This document shows positions 16,341 to 24,219 of a stretch of 64,000 nucleotides of DNA, one piece after another. Made by a program: the position numbers and the translations under genes. Where the stretch lies: the NCBI RefSeq assembly GCF_900100735.1, contig NZ_FNCJ01000008.1, positions 248,001 to 312,000 of the forward strand, written 5' to 3'. The DNA is from Paraburkholderia phenazinium. Lineage in GTDB: Bacteria; Pseudomonadota; Gammaproteobacteria; Burkholderiales; Burkholderiaceae. Position 1 is the stretch's first letter; each line of letters starts with the position of its first letter. The notes under the pieces were generated by a model, which was not told the DNA's origin, searched no databases, and was given only the letters and a program-made list of their open reading frames with translations.

Positions 16341-17447
16341 TCAATGACCGCTCGACGCTTGCGAGCCGTCGGCCAGATGTACTTCGACCGTCGCCGACAG
16401 GCCAGGGCGCAATACGCTCTCCATGCCGCGCGGCACATTCAGGCGAATCCGCACCGGTACGCGCTGCACGATCTTGGTGAAGTTGCCGGTAGCGTTCTCG
16501 GGCGGCAGCACACTAAAGGTGGCGCCCGTGGCAGGCGCAAGGCTTTCGACATAACCATGCAACGGCAGGCTAGAGGCATCGAGCGCGACGTCGGCCTTGT
16601 CGCCGATCTGCATCTTCTTGAGCTGGTCTTCCTTGAAGTTCGCGTCCACCCAGAGATCGGTGGACGGCACCACCGTCAGCAGCGGTGCGCCGATATTCGC
16701 CAGCATGCCAACCCGCGCCGTGCGGTTGCCGATATAGCCGTCGACCGGCGAGCGAATCGTCGTGTACTCGACGTTCAATTGCGCGACCCGTTGCTCTGCC
16801 AGCGCGGTATTGACGCGTGCCTGGGCGTCGGCGATCTGCGCACCGAGCACATCGAGTTCGCGTTGCGCGGCCTGCACCGCTGCGCTGTTGCTCTGTACGG
16901 CTGCCTGCGCCTTGGAGAAATCGGCATCGGCCCGTTCCACAATCTGGTTGGAGACGGCATCGTCCTTGACCAGTTCGCGGTAACGCGTCTGGTCTTCGGC
17001 GCTGCGCGTCAGTTCCGCCGAGGAGGCCCGCACCTCCGCCTGGTGCTGGTTGATCACCGCGGCCTGCAAGGTCTGTTTGGCTTGCAACTCCACCACGGCG
17101 GCGCGAGCGCTATCCACCTCCGCGTTGGCCTGAGCCAGTTTCGCGTCGTAGTCGCGCGCATCGAGCCGGATCAACACCTGGTTCGCACTGACGTGCTGGT
17201 TGTCCTGCACCAGGATGTCACTGATAAAGCCGGTAACCTTCGGCGCCATCACCGTGACGTTGCCGCCGACATAGGCGTCGTCGGTAGATTGCTCGAAGCG
17301 CAAGACAAGGACCCAGTAGGCCGCTGCGGCGGCCAGCACCACCGCCACAGCGCCGTAGGCGAGGCGCATCCACGGAATGCGGCCACCCTTTGATACTTTC
17401 GCAGACGGCTCAGGAACGGCGGAGACGGACGTTGAAGGAGTCGACAT
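16341..17447 (-). CDS. emrA: EmrA/HlyD-type membrane-fusion protein
   Basis: A 368-residue periplasmic adaptor. One N-terminal membrane segment (about residues 28-48) is followed by a lipoyl half (TDDAYVGGNVTVMAPKVTGFISDILVQDNQHVSANQVLIRLDARDYDAKLAQANAEV), a long alpha-helical hairpin rich in Ala, Gln and Glu (about 90-200), the second lipoyl half (TTIRSPVDGYIGNRTARVGMLANIGAPLLTVVP) and a beta-barrel domain. It bridges the EmrB-like permease and the outer-membrane lipoprotein. A 14-bp motif at 17457-17470, also found at the marR start, lies ten bases upstream of its ATG. Confidence 0.9.
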   Translation of the reverse strand: MSTPSTSVSAVPEPSAKVSKGGRIPWMRLAYGAVAVVLAAAAAYWVLVLRFEQSTDDAYVGGNVTVMAPKVTGFISDILVQDNQHVSANQVLIRLDARDYDAKLAQANAEVDSARAAVVELQAKQTLQAAVINQHQAEVRASSAELTRSAEDQTRYRELVKDDAVSNQIVERADADFSKAQAAVQSNSAAVQAAQRELDVLGAQIADAQARVNTALAEQRVAQLNVEYTTIRSPVDGYIGNRTARVGMLANIGAPLLTVVPSTDLWVDANFKEDQLKKMQIGDKADVALDASSLPLHGYVESLAPATGATFSVLPPENATGNFTKIVQRVPVRIRLNVPRGMESVLRPGLSATVEVHLADGSQASSGH

Positions 17448-17456
17448 GATTTCACC

Positions 17457-17470
17457 TGTGTATATGCACT
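17457..17470. promoter_or_regulatory. Putative MarR operator upstream of emrA
   Basis: TGTGTATATGCACT matches 11 of 14 bases of the dyad at the marR start (17951-17964). MarR regulators usually bind such short palindromes over their own and target promoters. Inferred. Confidence 0.5.
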
Positions 17471-17522
17471 ACATTAAATAAAGAGCTGCGTGAGCGATGC
17501 GGGCCACTGGCCCAATCTTTCC

Positions 17523-17957
17523 TTAAGCCTTTGAAACCTCGCGCGTGACACGGAACAGCTCGCGTCGCAGACTGGCCGCCCGCTGCGGCCCGAACTTGCG
17601 CTCAAATTCGTTCTGAGCCGCCAGCCAATACGCCATCGCCCGATCCAGTCTGGCGTGGCCGCTTGCCGTCAGCCCCAACTGAAGACGCCGCGTACCTGCC
17701 CCACCCGCTTCGTTGGCGACCAGCCCATTACGCAGCAAGGGCCTGAGTGCCCGCACTAGCGTGGTCCGATCCATCACCATGGCCTGCGCCAGCTCGAGCA
17801 TCGTCAGATTCGCGCCGCGCCGTAGTGCCCCGAGAATGCTGAACTGAGTCGGCGTGAGATCGGCTTCCGACAAATGGCGTTCGTAAAGCTGGGAAATATG
17901 CCGGGCGGCCTGACGAATCGCGAAGCAATCGTCGTTTTCGGGTGAGTTTGTGTGCAT
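17523..17957 (-). CDS. MarR-family regulator of the efflux operon
   Basis: The start used is the ATG at 17957 (144 residues); an upstream extension has no ribosome site. The central winged helix reads LTPTQFSILGALRRGANLTMLELAQAMVMDRTTLVRALRPLLRNGLVANE, with the wing in AGGAGTRRLQLGLTASGHARLD. It heads the emrA-emrB-nodT-like operon on the same strand, 75 bases before emrA, and so probably represses it until a phenolic or drug-like ligand binds. A TGTGCA-TG-TGCACA dyad overlaps its start codon, pointing to autoregulation. Family assignment is firm; ligand unknown. Confidence 0.86.
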   Translation of the reverse strand: MHTNSPENDDCFAIRQAARHISQLYERHLSEADLTPTQFSILGALRRGANLTMLELAQAMVMDRTTLVRALRPLLRNGLVANEAGGAGTRRLQLGLTASGHARLDRAMAYWLAAQNEFERKFGPQRAASLRRELFRVTREVSKA

Positions 17958-17964
17958 GTGCACA
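17951..17964. promoter_or_regulatory. Putative MarR operator over the marR start
   Basis: TGTGCA and TGCACA form a perfect 6-bp inverted repeat around TG, overlapping the marR start codon. A close relative lies before emrA at 17457-17470. Confidence 0.55.
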
Positions 17965-18106
17965 GAGTAGTGACGCCGCCTCTCTGGATCAATCTCGCGG
18001 GCACATCTCATTGTTGCGACCGCGACAAGAGTTGCGGCTAGCGAGGGGCTTTAGCAGGAAGGTCCGGCTCAGACGTCGTGGGCCGACCGGCCAATCATCA
18101 GACCTG

Positions 18107-19159
18107 TCACCTGCGCTTCGACCCGGGCGACGCTTTGGCAGGGGGCGCCTTTGCGGACGCCGTGTCAGCGGGCGCCGTGTCAGCGGGGGCCGTGTCAGCG
18201 GGGGCCGCCCTGGCAGGCGCTGCCTTTGCAGGGACCGCGTTTGTCGACGCCGCGTTCGCGGTCGACACTTCGGCAAAGAACTCCGCCGCGTGCTCAACAA
18301 AGGCTTTTACCTTGGCCGGCAGTAGCGTGCGCGTGTTGTACGCGAGCCGGAGCTCGAGCGTCGCATCGATCACTTCGAATTCTTCGAGAATGGCGACCAG
18401 CCTGCCGCTCGCCAGTTCGCCCTGGGCAAGCGCCGCCGGCACCGTGCCGATGCCAAATCCCTCCAGCAACATTTCGCGGTTGAATACCGCGTTATTCGAA
18501 GCGATGTCGTACTTGAGCGGCACGACCAGGTCCTCGTTGCCGAGCCGGAAGGTCAACTGGGGTTTGCGAAACGCCGGTGAGAACACCACGAACGTATGTT
18601 CGGCCAGTTCGGACGGATGGGTCGGCCGTGAATGCCGTTGCAGATACGCCGGGCTCGCGACCATCACCAGGGCCATGCGCTCCAGAAGTCGCGTGACAAC
18701 CGTGTCGGAGCTCAGCATAAAGGGCAGCACGATGCCGAGATCGTAGCCGTCCGCCACCAGGTCGACGGGCCGCTCCGTGAGCGTCACGTCGAGGTTCACC
18801 TTGGGATGCTTGTGCTTGAAGGTGGAAATCAGCGGCACCAGCCGGTTGACGGTGGCCGTGGTGTGCGCGACAAGGCGCAGCACCCCGCTCGGCTCGAGCG
18901 TCTGCGCCGAGGCGTCCGCTTCGAGCGCTTCCAGGTCGTCCAGAATTCGCGCGCAGCCTTCATAGAAACGTTCTGCTGCCTCGGTAAGCGAGACTTGCCG
19001 CGTGGTCCGGTTAAACAGACGGCTGCCGAGACGGCGCTCGAGTCCAGCGATGGAGCGTGACACGATCGGCGTGGTCAGGCCGAGCATATCGGCCGCGCGC
19101 GTAAAGCTGCGTGCCTCGACGACGGCGCGGAACACCCGCAGACTCTCCAGATAATCCAT
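18107..19159 (-). CDS. LysR-family transcriptional regulator with repetitive C-terminal tail
   Basis: A 350-residue LysR protein of the CrgA-like subgroup: MDYLESLRVFRAVVEARSF, then the helix-turn-helix TRAADMLGLTTPIVSRSIAGLERRLGSRLFNRTTRQVSLTEAAERFYEGC. The effector domain spans about residues 90-300. It ends in an Ala/Pro/Asp/Lys-rich tail of about 45 residues (PADTAPADTAPADTA), part of which is encoded by three 15-bp tandem repeats; normal members stop near residue 300, so the tail is an addition. It lies on the same strand as the SDR at 19328-20137, which may be a target. No effector can be assigned. Confidence 0.85.
   Translation of the reverse strand: MDYLESLRVFRAVVEARSFTRAADMLGLTTPIVSRSIAGLERRLGSRLFNRTTRQVSLTEAAERFYEGCARILDDLEALEADASAQTLEPSGVLRLVAHTTATVNRLVPLISTFKHKHPKVNLDVTLTERPVDLVADGYDLGIVLPFMLSSDTVVTRLLERMALVMVASPAYLQRHSRPTHPSELAEHTFVVFSPAFRKPQLTFRLGNEDLVVPLKYDIASNNAVFNREMLLEGFGIGTVPAALAQGELASGRLVAILEEFEVIDATLELRLAYNTRTLLPAKVKAFVEHAAEFFAEVSTANAASTNAVPAKAAPARAAPADTAPADTAPADTASAKAPPAKASPGSKRR
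18161..18205. repeat. 15-bp tandem repeat in the LysR gene tail
   Basis: Three near-perfect copies of CGTGTCAGCGGGGGC lie head to tail and encode the Pro-Ala-Asp-Thr-Ala units of the C-terminal extension. Copy changes would preserve frame. Confidence 0.85.
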
Positions 19160-19327
19160 ACGGCACCTCGTAGTGGGCTCGACGACGAGCGGTTGGCGGC
19201 CGGGTTCGTGGACCCGCGCCGCCGAATGCTGGACTGAGCGTCTGGAGATTACCGCAAAGTTGCTCCGGAATTAAGCCATCCCGTTCGCGGCGGCGGGGGC
19301 AACCACCGCCTTGAGTTTCGCGCCGTG

Positions 19328-20137
19328 TCACACCGCCGAGCGCACCCCATACCGCGCCGCCGGTTGGCTGCGCGACAGGTTCGGGCCCAACGCCGCACGC
19401 GCCGCCTCGAACGCCTCCCAGTCCGCCGCGTCGGGCAGCGACGGAACCGTCGCGAATTCGCCCAGATCGAGACCGGCAAGCGCCGCATCGACAAGATCGT
19501 CGGCGCTCATCACGATACCCTGCGGCAGGTTTTCCACGGGCTGACCGGCGATGTCCCAGAACTCGGTGCGGGTCGCGCCAGGCAGCACGGCTTGCACGCG
19601 GATGCCCTTGCCGCCGAGTTCGTGATGCAACGACTGGCTAAACGCCAGCACGAATGCCTTGGTGCCGCCGTAGACACCGTTCAGCACTTCCGGCGCCACC
19701 GCCACGATCGACGCGATATTGATAATGGTGCCCTTGCCGCGCGCCACAAACACCGGGGCAATGGCATAGCTCAGCCGCGTCAGCGCCGTGACATTCAGCT
19801 CGATCATGGCTTCCATCTTGTCGACATCGGAAACCAGCAGCGGTCCGGCGCCGCCGATGCCGGCATTGTTCACCAGCATGGTGATGCTCGAATCGGTCCG
19901 CAGAATGTCTTCGACGCGCCGTACATCGGCCTTGAGCCCGAGGTCGGCGGGGACCACTTCCACCGAACGGCCGGTCGCGGAGGTCAGCCGGTTGGCAAGC
20001 GCGTCGAGGCGCTCGCGGTTGCGGGCGACCAGAATCAGATCGTAGCCGCGGCGGGCCAGGCGGTCGGCATAGACTGCGCCGATCCCCGAAGAAGCACCGG
20101 TAATGAGGGCCGTGCCCTTATGTGTCGTGTCGTTCAT
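19328..20137 (-). CDS. Short-chain dehydrogenase/reductase
   Basis: The start used is the ATG at 20137, which has GGAG upstream; this gives 269 residues. Classical SDR motifs are visible: nucleotide-binding TALITGASSGIGAVYADRLARRG, NNAGIGG, and the active-site YxxxK-like segment VYGGTKAFVLAF (Tyr and Lys spaced by three) after a serine in NIASIVAV. An Arg near the second strand (ARNRERL) suggests NADP(H). The SDR is divergent from the GlxA-type regulator at 20278, with a 140-base shared promoter region. That regulator or the downstream LysR gene may control it. Substrate unknown. Confidence 0.85.
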   Translation of the reverse strand: MNDTTHKGTALITGASSGIGAVYADRLARRGYDLILVARNRERLDALANRLTSATGRSVEVVPADLGLKADVRRVEDILRTDSSITMLVNNAGIGGAGPLLVSDVDKMEAMIELNVTALTRLSYAIAPVFVARGKGTIINIASIVAVAPEVLNGVYGGTKAFVLAFSQSLHHELGGKGIRVQAVLPGATRTEFWDIAGQPVENLPQGIVMSADDLVDAALAGLDLGEFATVPSLPDAADWEAFEAARAALGPNLSRSQPAARYGVRSAV

Positions 20138-20277
20138 CAGATTTCTCCAGTTGCGCCGACCCATGTCGGTCTGCATGAAACGCAGCGTAAGCGCATAATG
20201 GGATGTCTCCAATGTCATAGATGCCACTTTTTAGGCCATGACTGGAACATTACCCTTCTCCTCCCCAGGACACCGTC

Positions 20278-21228
20278 ATGTTGCGGATCGGAATTGCGCT
20301 CTATCCCGGCTTCCAGGTAATCAACCTCGCCGTTACCACCGTATTCGAGTTTGCCAATATCACGGCTGGCAAAGCGCTGTATGAGGTCGTCCTGCTTTCC
20401 GAGCATGGCGGGCCGGTGCGCTCATCGGGCGGGTTTTCCGTGGAAACCCAGCCGTTCGACGACAGCCGTTTCGATACGGTGCTGGTGGTGGGAGATAACG
20501 AGGTGATCGAACCGAGTAGCGGGCTGATCGCGTTTCTGCAACGCTCGGCTCAGACCTGCCGGCGGATCGGCGCAACCTGCACGGGGGCGTTCAATCTGGC
20601 GCAAGCCGGGCTGCTCGACGGCCGCCGCGCCACCACGCACTGGTTCTTCGCGGCCCGCTTACGGGCGGCCTATCCGGCTGTGAAGCTGGAGGAAGATCGG
20701 ATCTTTATTATCGATGGGCCCGTGTGGACTTCCGCGGGTATGAGCGCGTGTATCGACCTCGCGCTCGCGTTGGTCGAAAAGGACACCGGCGCCGAAGTTG
20801 CGCGCTCGGTGGCGAAGAAGCTGGTCGTCTACCACCGCCGGGCGGGAGGCCAGTCGCAGTTTTCCGCGCTGCTCGAACTGGAACCGCGCTCGGACCGCAT
20901 CCAGACTGCTCTCGCCTATGCGAAGAACAATCTGCATACCGAATTATCGGTGGAGCAGCTTGCCGAGGCCGCGCATTTGAGCCCACGTCAATTCAGCCGG
21001 GCGTTCCGCGCGGAAACGGGCCAGTCGCCCGCCAAGGCGGTCGAACATCTGCGTATCGAGGCGGCGCGTCTGATGCTGGAGTCGGGGCTGCATCCCATCG
21101 AAATCGTCGCACGGGATACCGGCTTCGGGGATCGCGAGCGGATGCGGCGCGCTTTTTTGCGTGCGTTTGGGCAGCCGCCGCAGGTGATCAGGCGGGCGGC
21201 ACGCGGTGGCGACCAGGAGCGGGCTTAG
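20278..21228 (+). CDS. GlxA-type AraC-family regulator (FtrA-like)
   Basis: A 316-residue protein with a DJ-1/PfpI-like domain (MLRIGIALYPGFQVINLAVTTVFEFAN, TCTGAFNLAQAGLLDGRRATTHWFFAARL, SAGMSACIDLALALVEKDTGAEVARSVAKKLVVYHRRAGGQSQFSALL) followed by two helix-turn-helix units (SVEQLAEAAHLSPRQFSRAFRAETGQSPAKAVEHLR and HPIEIVARDTGFGDRERMRRAFLRAFGQPP). The nucleophile-elbow Cys is kept in ATCTGA, but in this family the domain senses ligands rather than acting as a protease. It is divergently transcribed from the SDR and is probably its regulator. Confidence 0.85.
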   Translation: MLRIGIALYPGFQVINLAVTTVFEFANITAGKALYEVVLLSEHGGPVRSSGGFSVETQPFDDSRFDTVLVVGDNEVIEPSSGLIAFLQRSAQTCRRIGATCTGAFNLAQAGLLDGRRATTHWFFAARLRAAYPAVKLEEDRIFIIDGPVWTSAGMSACIDLALALVEKDTGAEVARSVAKKLVVYHRRAGGQSQFSALLELEPRSDRIQTALAYAKNNLHTELSVEQLAEAAHLSPRQFSRAFRAETGQSPAKAVEHLRIEAARLMLESGLHPIEIVARDTGFGDRERMRRAFLRAFGQPPQVIRRAARGGDQERA

Positions 21229-21233
21229 ATCAA

Positions 21234-22058
21234 TCAGGGCAGCGGCAGGCCCACCACGAACGCTCCACCCTGAAAACGCTGCGCCGGATCGTCGATATCC
21301 TCTGTCGGCGCCTGAACCGGAAACAGCCCATCGAACTGCGTGGAGCTATCCTGCGGCCGGTAACCGAGGAACGAGGCCTTGCTGTTATCCCACCACAAGA
21401 CCCGATTGTTCGACACGCCATACACGATTGCATGCCCCACGCGGTTCGTGAACAGCGAGCAGCGCACCAGTTCGATAAAGTCCCGATAGCTCAGATAGGT
21501 CACCAGCATGCGCGGATTCTTCGGTTCCTCGAATGAAGAACCGATACGCAGACAGACCGTCTCCAGACCGAAGCGGTCGAAATAGTAGCGCGACAGCGAT
21601 TCGCCAAAACACTTTGTCACGCCATAGAGACTGTCGGGCCGCAACGGCGCATCGGCATCGAGCACGGTCGTGGTCGGATGAAAACCGATTGCATGATTGG
21701 AGCTGGCAAACAGCACACGCTTTACACCATGCCTCTGTGCCGACGCATAGAGGTTGTAGACGCCGCGGATATTCGCTTCCAATAGATCGTCGAACGGTGC
21801 ATCGACGGAAATGCCGCCCAGATGCACGACCGCGTCGACACCTTCGAGCAACGCATCCACCGCCTCACGGTCCGCCAGATCCAGCACCACGTGCTCTTCG
21901 TGCGCGGCGGCTTCGCCCAGCGGCACAATATCGGACAGCCGCACGATATCGGCCCATTGCGCCAACGCGCCGCGCAACTGCCGGCCCAGATTGCCGGCCG
22001 CGCCGGTCAGCAAAAGCCGCCGAAACGGCTTACCCATCGATTCCTGTTGCTTGCTCAT
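21234..22058 (-). CDS. udh: Uronate dehydrogenase-like NAD-dependent epimerase/dehydratase
   Basis: A 274-residue extended-SDR protein: LLLTGAAGNLGRQLRGAL (nucleotide-binding glycine motif), VVHLGGISVDAPFDDLLEANIRGVYNLY, VLFASSNHAIGFHP, and the catalytic YGVTK near residue 145. The wording SSNHAIGF and RIGSSFEEPKNPRML closely resembles bacterial uronate dehydrogenase, which oxidises D-galacturonate or D-glucuronate to the aldarolactone with NAD. The next gene upstream encodes a hexuronate-type MFS transporter, which supports a cytosolic uronic-acid role. No aldarate dehydratase is present in the window. Confidence 0.83.
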   Translation of the reverse strand: MSKQQESMGKPFRRLLLTGAAGNLGRQLRGALAQWADIVRLSDIVPLGEAAAHEEHVVLDLADREAVDALLEGVDAVVHLGGISVDAPFDDLLEANIRGVYNLYASAQRHGVKRVLFASSNHAIGFHPTTTVLDADAPLRPDSLYGVTKCFGESLSRYYFDRFGLETVCLRIGSSFEEPKNPRMLVTYLSYRDFIELVRCSLFTNRVGHAIVYGVSNNRVLWWDNSKASFLGYRPQDSSTQFDGLFPVQAPTEDIDDPAQRFQGGAFVVGLPLP

Positions 22059-22166
22059 CCTGCCTGCTTCTCCGATTCTGCCGCGGCCGTTCGGCGTCCC
22101 GTTGCTGCCATTGTTCCCGCGGCTCCCGTTGAGTACGAGCCGTTGCCGGACGGACGACGGCCTTTC

Positions 22167-23474
22167 TTATGCATGCGCCGCGTCGGCAACGGGTGGAACT
22201 GCATCGGCTGCGCGCGTTTGTGGCTCGGCGGGCTCCTTCAACACCAGCCACACGACCACCGCCCCGAGCAGGTCGAAGCAGGCGAGCGCCACAAACAGCG
22301 GGTCATAACCGACCAGCGCCACCACCACACCCACCGCCAGCGAAAACAGCGTAGCCCCCGCGTAGCCAGCCATGCCGGTCAAACCCGTGGCAGTCGCGAC
22401 ATCGTTCTTGCCGAACACATCGGAGGCGAGCGTATAAAGCGCGCCGGACAGCGTCTGATGCGCGAAGCCGCCAATACAAAACAGCGCGATCGCCACATAC
22501 GGGCTCGTCGCCAGACCGATACACGCCGGTCCGATCATACACACAGACCCGGTCACTACCACCAGCTTGCGCGAGGTAATCAGCGAGGTGTTAAAGCGCT
22601 TCTGATACCACGGCGCAAGATAGCCCCCAAGCACGCAACCGATGTCTGCGGCAAGAAACGGCAGCCACGCGAACATGGCGATTTCCTTCAGGTTCATATG
22701 ACGCACGCTCACCATATAGAGCGGAATCCAGAAGTTGAAGGTTTGCCAGGCCGGCTCGGCCAGAAAGCGCGGAATCGCGATGCCCCAAAAGGCGCGGCGC
22801 TTGATAATGGCGCGCCACGAAGGCCGGCTTGCGCTGCTGGTCTTGTGCTTTGCTTCCTGGCCCGCGAGGATATAGTCGCGCTCGGTATCGGAGAGGCGCG
22901 GCTGATCTTTGGGGGCACGGTACAGCAGCAGCCACAGCAGGCTCCACACAAGGCCGAGCACGCCGATGGAGACGAACGCCATGCGCCAGTTGCCGTGCAG
23001 AACCCACCAGACCACGAGCGGCGGCGCAATCACTGCGCCAATCGAAGAGCCGATATTGAACCAGCCGGTAGCAATGGAGCGCTCTTTGGCGGGAAACCAT
23101 TCGGAGGTGGCCTTGAGGCCGGAGGGAATGCCGGCGGCTTCGGTGAGGCCCAGCATGCCGCGAAACACCGCGAGCGAAATCCAGCCGTTGGCGGTGCCGT
23201 GCAGCATGCAGGCGCCCGACCACGCAATCGCAAACAGTGCAAAGCCGATCTTGGTGCCGACCACGTCTAAAACGTAACCCGCCACCGGTTGCATCACCAT
23301 ATAGGCGGCCTGGAACGACGCGACGATATACGAGTACTGCGCCGTCGAGATGCTCAGCAGCCGGTTCATTTCCGGCGCGGCCACCGCCAGCGAATTGCGC
23401 GCAATGTAGTTGACGATCAGACCCGACGTGACGAGTCCGATCATCCACCAGCGCATGCCTCTAACCTTGCCCAT
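22167..23474 (-). CDS. MFS transporter, ExuT/ACS (hexuronate) type
   Basis: A 435-residue 12-segment anion:cation symporter. Typical pieces are MRWWMIGLVTSGLIVNYIARNSLAVAAPEMNRLL at the N-terminus, SYIVASFQAAYMVMQPVAGYVLDVVGTKIGFALFAIAWSGACMLHG, and FRGMLGLTEAAGIPSGLKATSEWFPAKERSIATGWFNIGSSIGAVIAPPLVVW. The R-N near the N-terminus and the central ATSEWFP motif are those of hexuronate porters. It is 108 bases upstream of the uronate dehydrogenase gene on the same strand and likely brings in galacturonate or glucuronate by proton symport. Confidence 0.84.
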   Translation of the reverse strand: MGKVRGMRWWMIGLVTSGLIVNYIARNSLAVAAPEMNRLLSISTAQYSYIVASFQAAYMVMQPVAGYVLDVVGTKIGFALFAIAWSGACMLHGTANGWISLAVFRGMLGLTEAAGIPSGLKATSEWFPAKERSIATGWFNIGSSIGAVIAPPLVVWWVLHGNWRMAFVSIGVLGLVWSLLWLLLYRAPKDQPRLSDTERDYILAGQEAKHKTSSASRPSWRAIIKRRAFWGIAIPRFLAEPAWQTFNFWIPLYMVSVRHMNLKEIAMFAWLPFLAADIGCVLGGYLAPWYQKRFNTSLITSRKLVVVTGSVCMIGPACIGLATSPYVAIALFCIGGFAHQTLSGALYTLASDVFGKNDVATATGLTGMAGYAGATLFSLAVGVVVALVGYDPLFVALACFDLLGAVVVWLVLKEPAEPQTRAADAVPPVADAAHA

Positions 23475-23807
23475 TTGCTCCTCCAGTGTGCCGCCGTGTG
23501 CTGGACGCCAAGATAATCAACCGGCGGAATAGTTGTCAAGCAACATTAGAGAAATGGAAATTGACGCGCCTTGGCAAAATGGATGTTTTATGTTTTTTGG
23601 CAGATTTAGCCTGCAAATTAGGAAAACATACCGGACAAATTGGATGCCCGAGTGTTTACCCGACATGACACCTTGCCATACAACCATCATGAGAAGACGC
23701 TGTGGGTGCGCAGCAGAAAGACACATACAGGAGCGGTGCAACGCCGCCGTTGCACGCAAAAGAGCGGCCGGCGAGCGCCGGCCGTGTCATGCCTCAGTCA
23801 AGCACAA
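23475..23807. other. Intergenic spacer upstream of the hexuronate transporter
   Basis: This region is distinctly AT-richer than its surroundings between about 23520 and 23660. It should carry the transporter promoter. The element GTTG-TCAAG-CAAC at about 23531-23543 is a small dyad of unknown meaning. No gene is supported on either strand. Confidence 0.45.
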
Positions 23808-24047
23808 TCAGTGCAGCGTGTTCTCATCCAGCGGCTGCAGCAGCGCCGTCACGCTCAAATCCTGCTGCAGTTCCGGCCAGTAGAGCCGCTGCTTGTCGAT
23901 CGAGATGGCGAAGTGCTCCCGCTCCATCGGCGAGGCCGACGCCAGCGCCGGAAACTGGCTCAGTGGAAAGTGAGCCGCCCGGCCATCGGCCAGGTCCAGC
24001 ACCATAAACCTTGCATCGAAATGCACATTCACCGCAGCGCCTTTCAT
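23808..24047 (-). CDS. Small DUF2442-like protein
   Basis: The start used is the ATG at 24047 with AAGGAG upstream, which gives 79 residues; a longer frame reaching 24296 would run through the terminator and is rejected. The protein reads as a DUF2442-type domain: VHFDARFMVLDLADGRAAHFPLSQFPALASASPMEREHFAISIDKQRLYWPELQQDLSV. DUF2442 proteins are often encoded beside a DUF4160 partner and have been linked to toxin-antitoxin-like pairs, but no partner is visible here. The gene stands alone behind the terminator of the rhamnose importer. Function unknown. Confidence 0.75.
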   Translation of the reverse strand: MKGAAVNVHFDARFMVLDLADGRAAHFPLSQFPALASASPMEREHFAISIDKQRLYWPELQQDLSVTALLQPLDENTLH

Positions 24048-24156
24048 GACCGGCTCCTTGAGAGAGACAAGCCCTATGAGCGTATAGCGCCGAAACCGGC
24101 CATTCAAGGAAGAAAAAGCGGGCACGAGCACGAGGCAAACTCCGCCACGCCACCGC

Positions 24157-24180
24157 AAAAACGCCCCGTAGGGCGTTTTT
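24157..24180 (-). terminator. Strong intrinsic terminator of the rhamnose ABC operon
   Basis: A perfect 10-bp stem AAAAACGCCC / GGGCGTTTTT surrounds the loop CGTA, 39 bases after the binding-protein stop. The A/T ends give a T-run on either strand, so it could work both ways; its place fits termination of the minus-strand operon. Confidence 0.9.
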
Positions 24181-24219
24181 GTCTGACATCCGGAAGCATC
24201 CCTCGGCGCAAAAAACGCG

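Noticed and set aside
14949..17393. Two long plus-strand frames opposite emrB and emrA
   Set aside because: Composition is that of antisense shadows in GC-rich DNA, and the minus-strand genes have full family signatures.
21822..23270. Long plus-strand frame opposite the uronate genes
   Set aside because: The protein is His/Arg/Gln-rich with no family pattern and mirrors the transporter and dehydrogenase codons; it is a GC-skew shadow.
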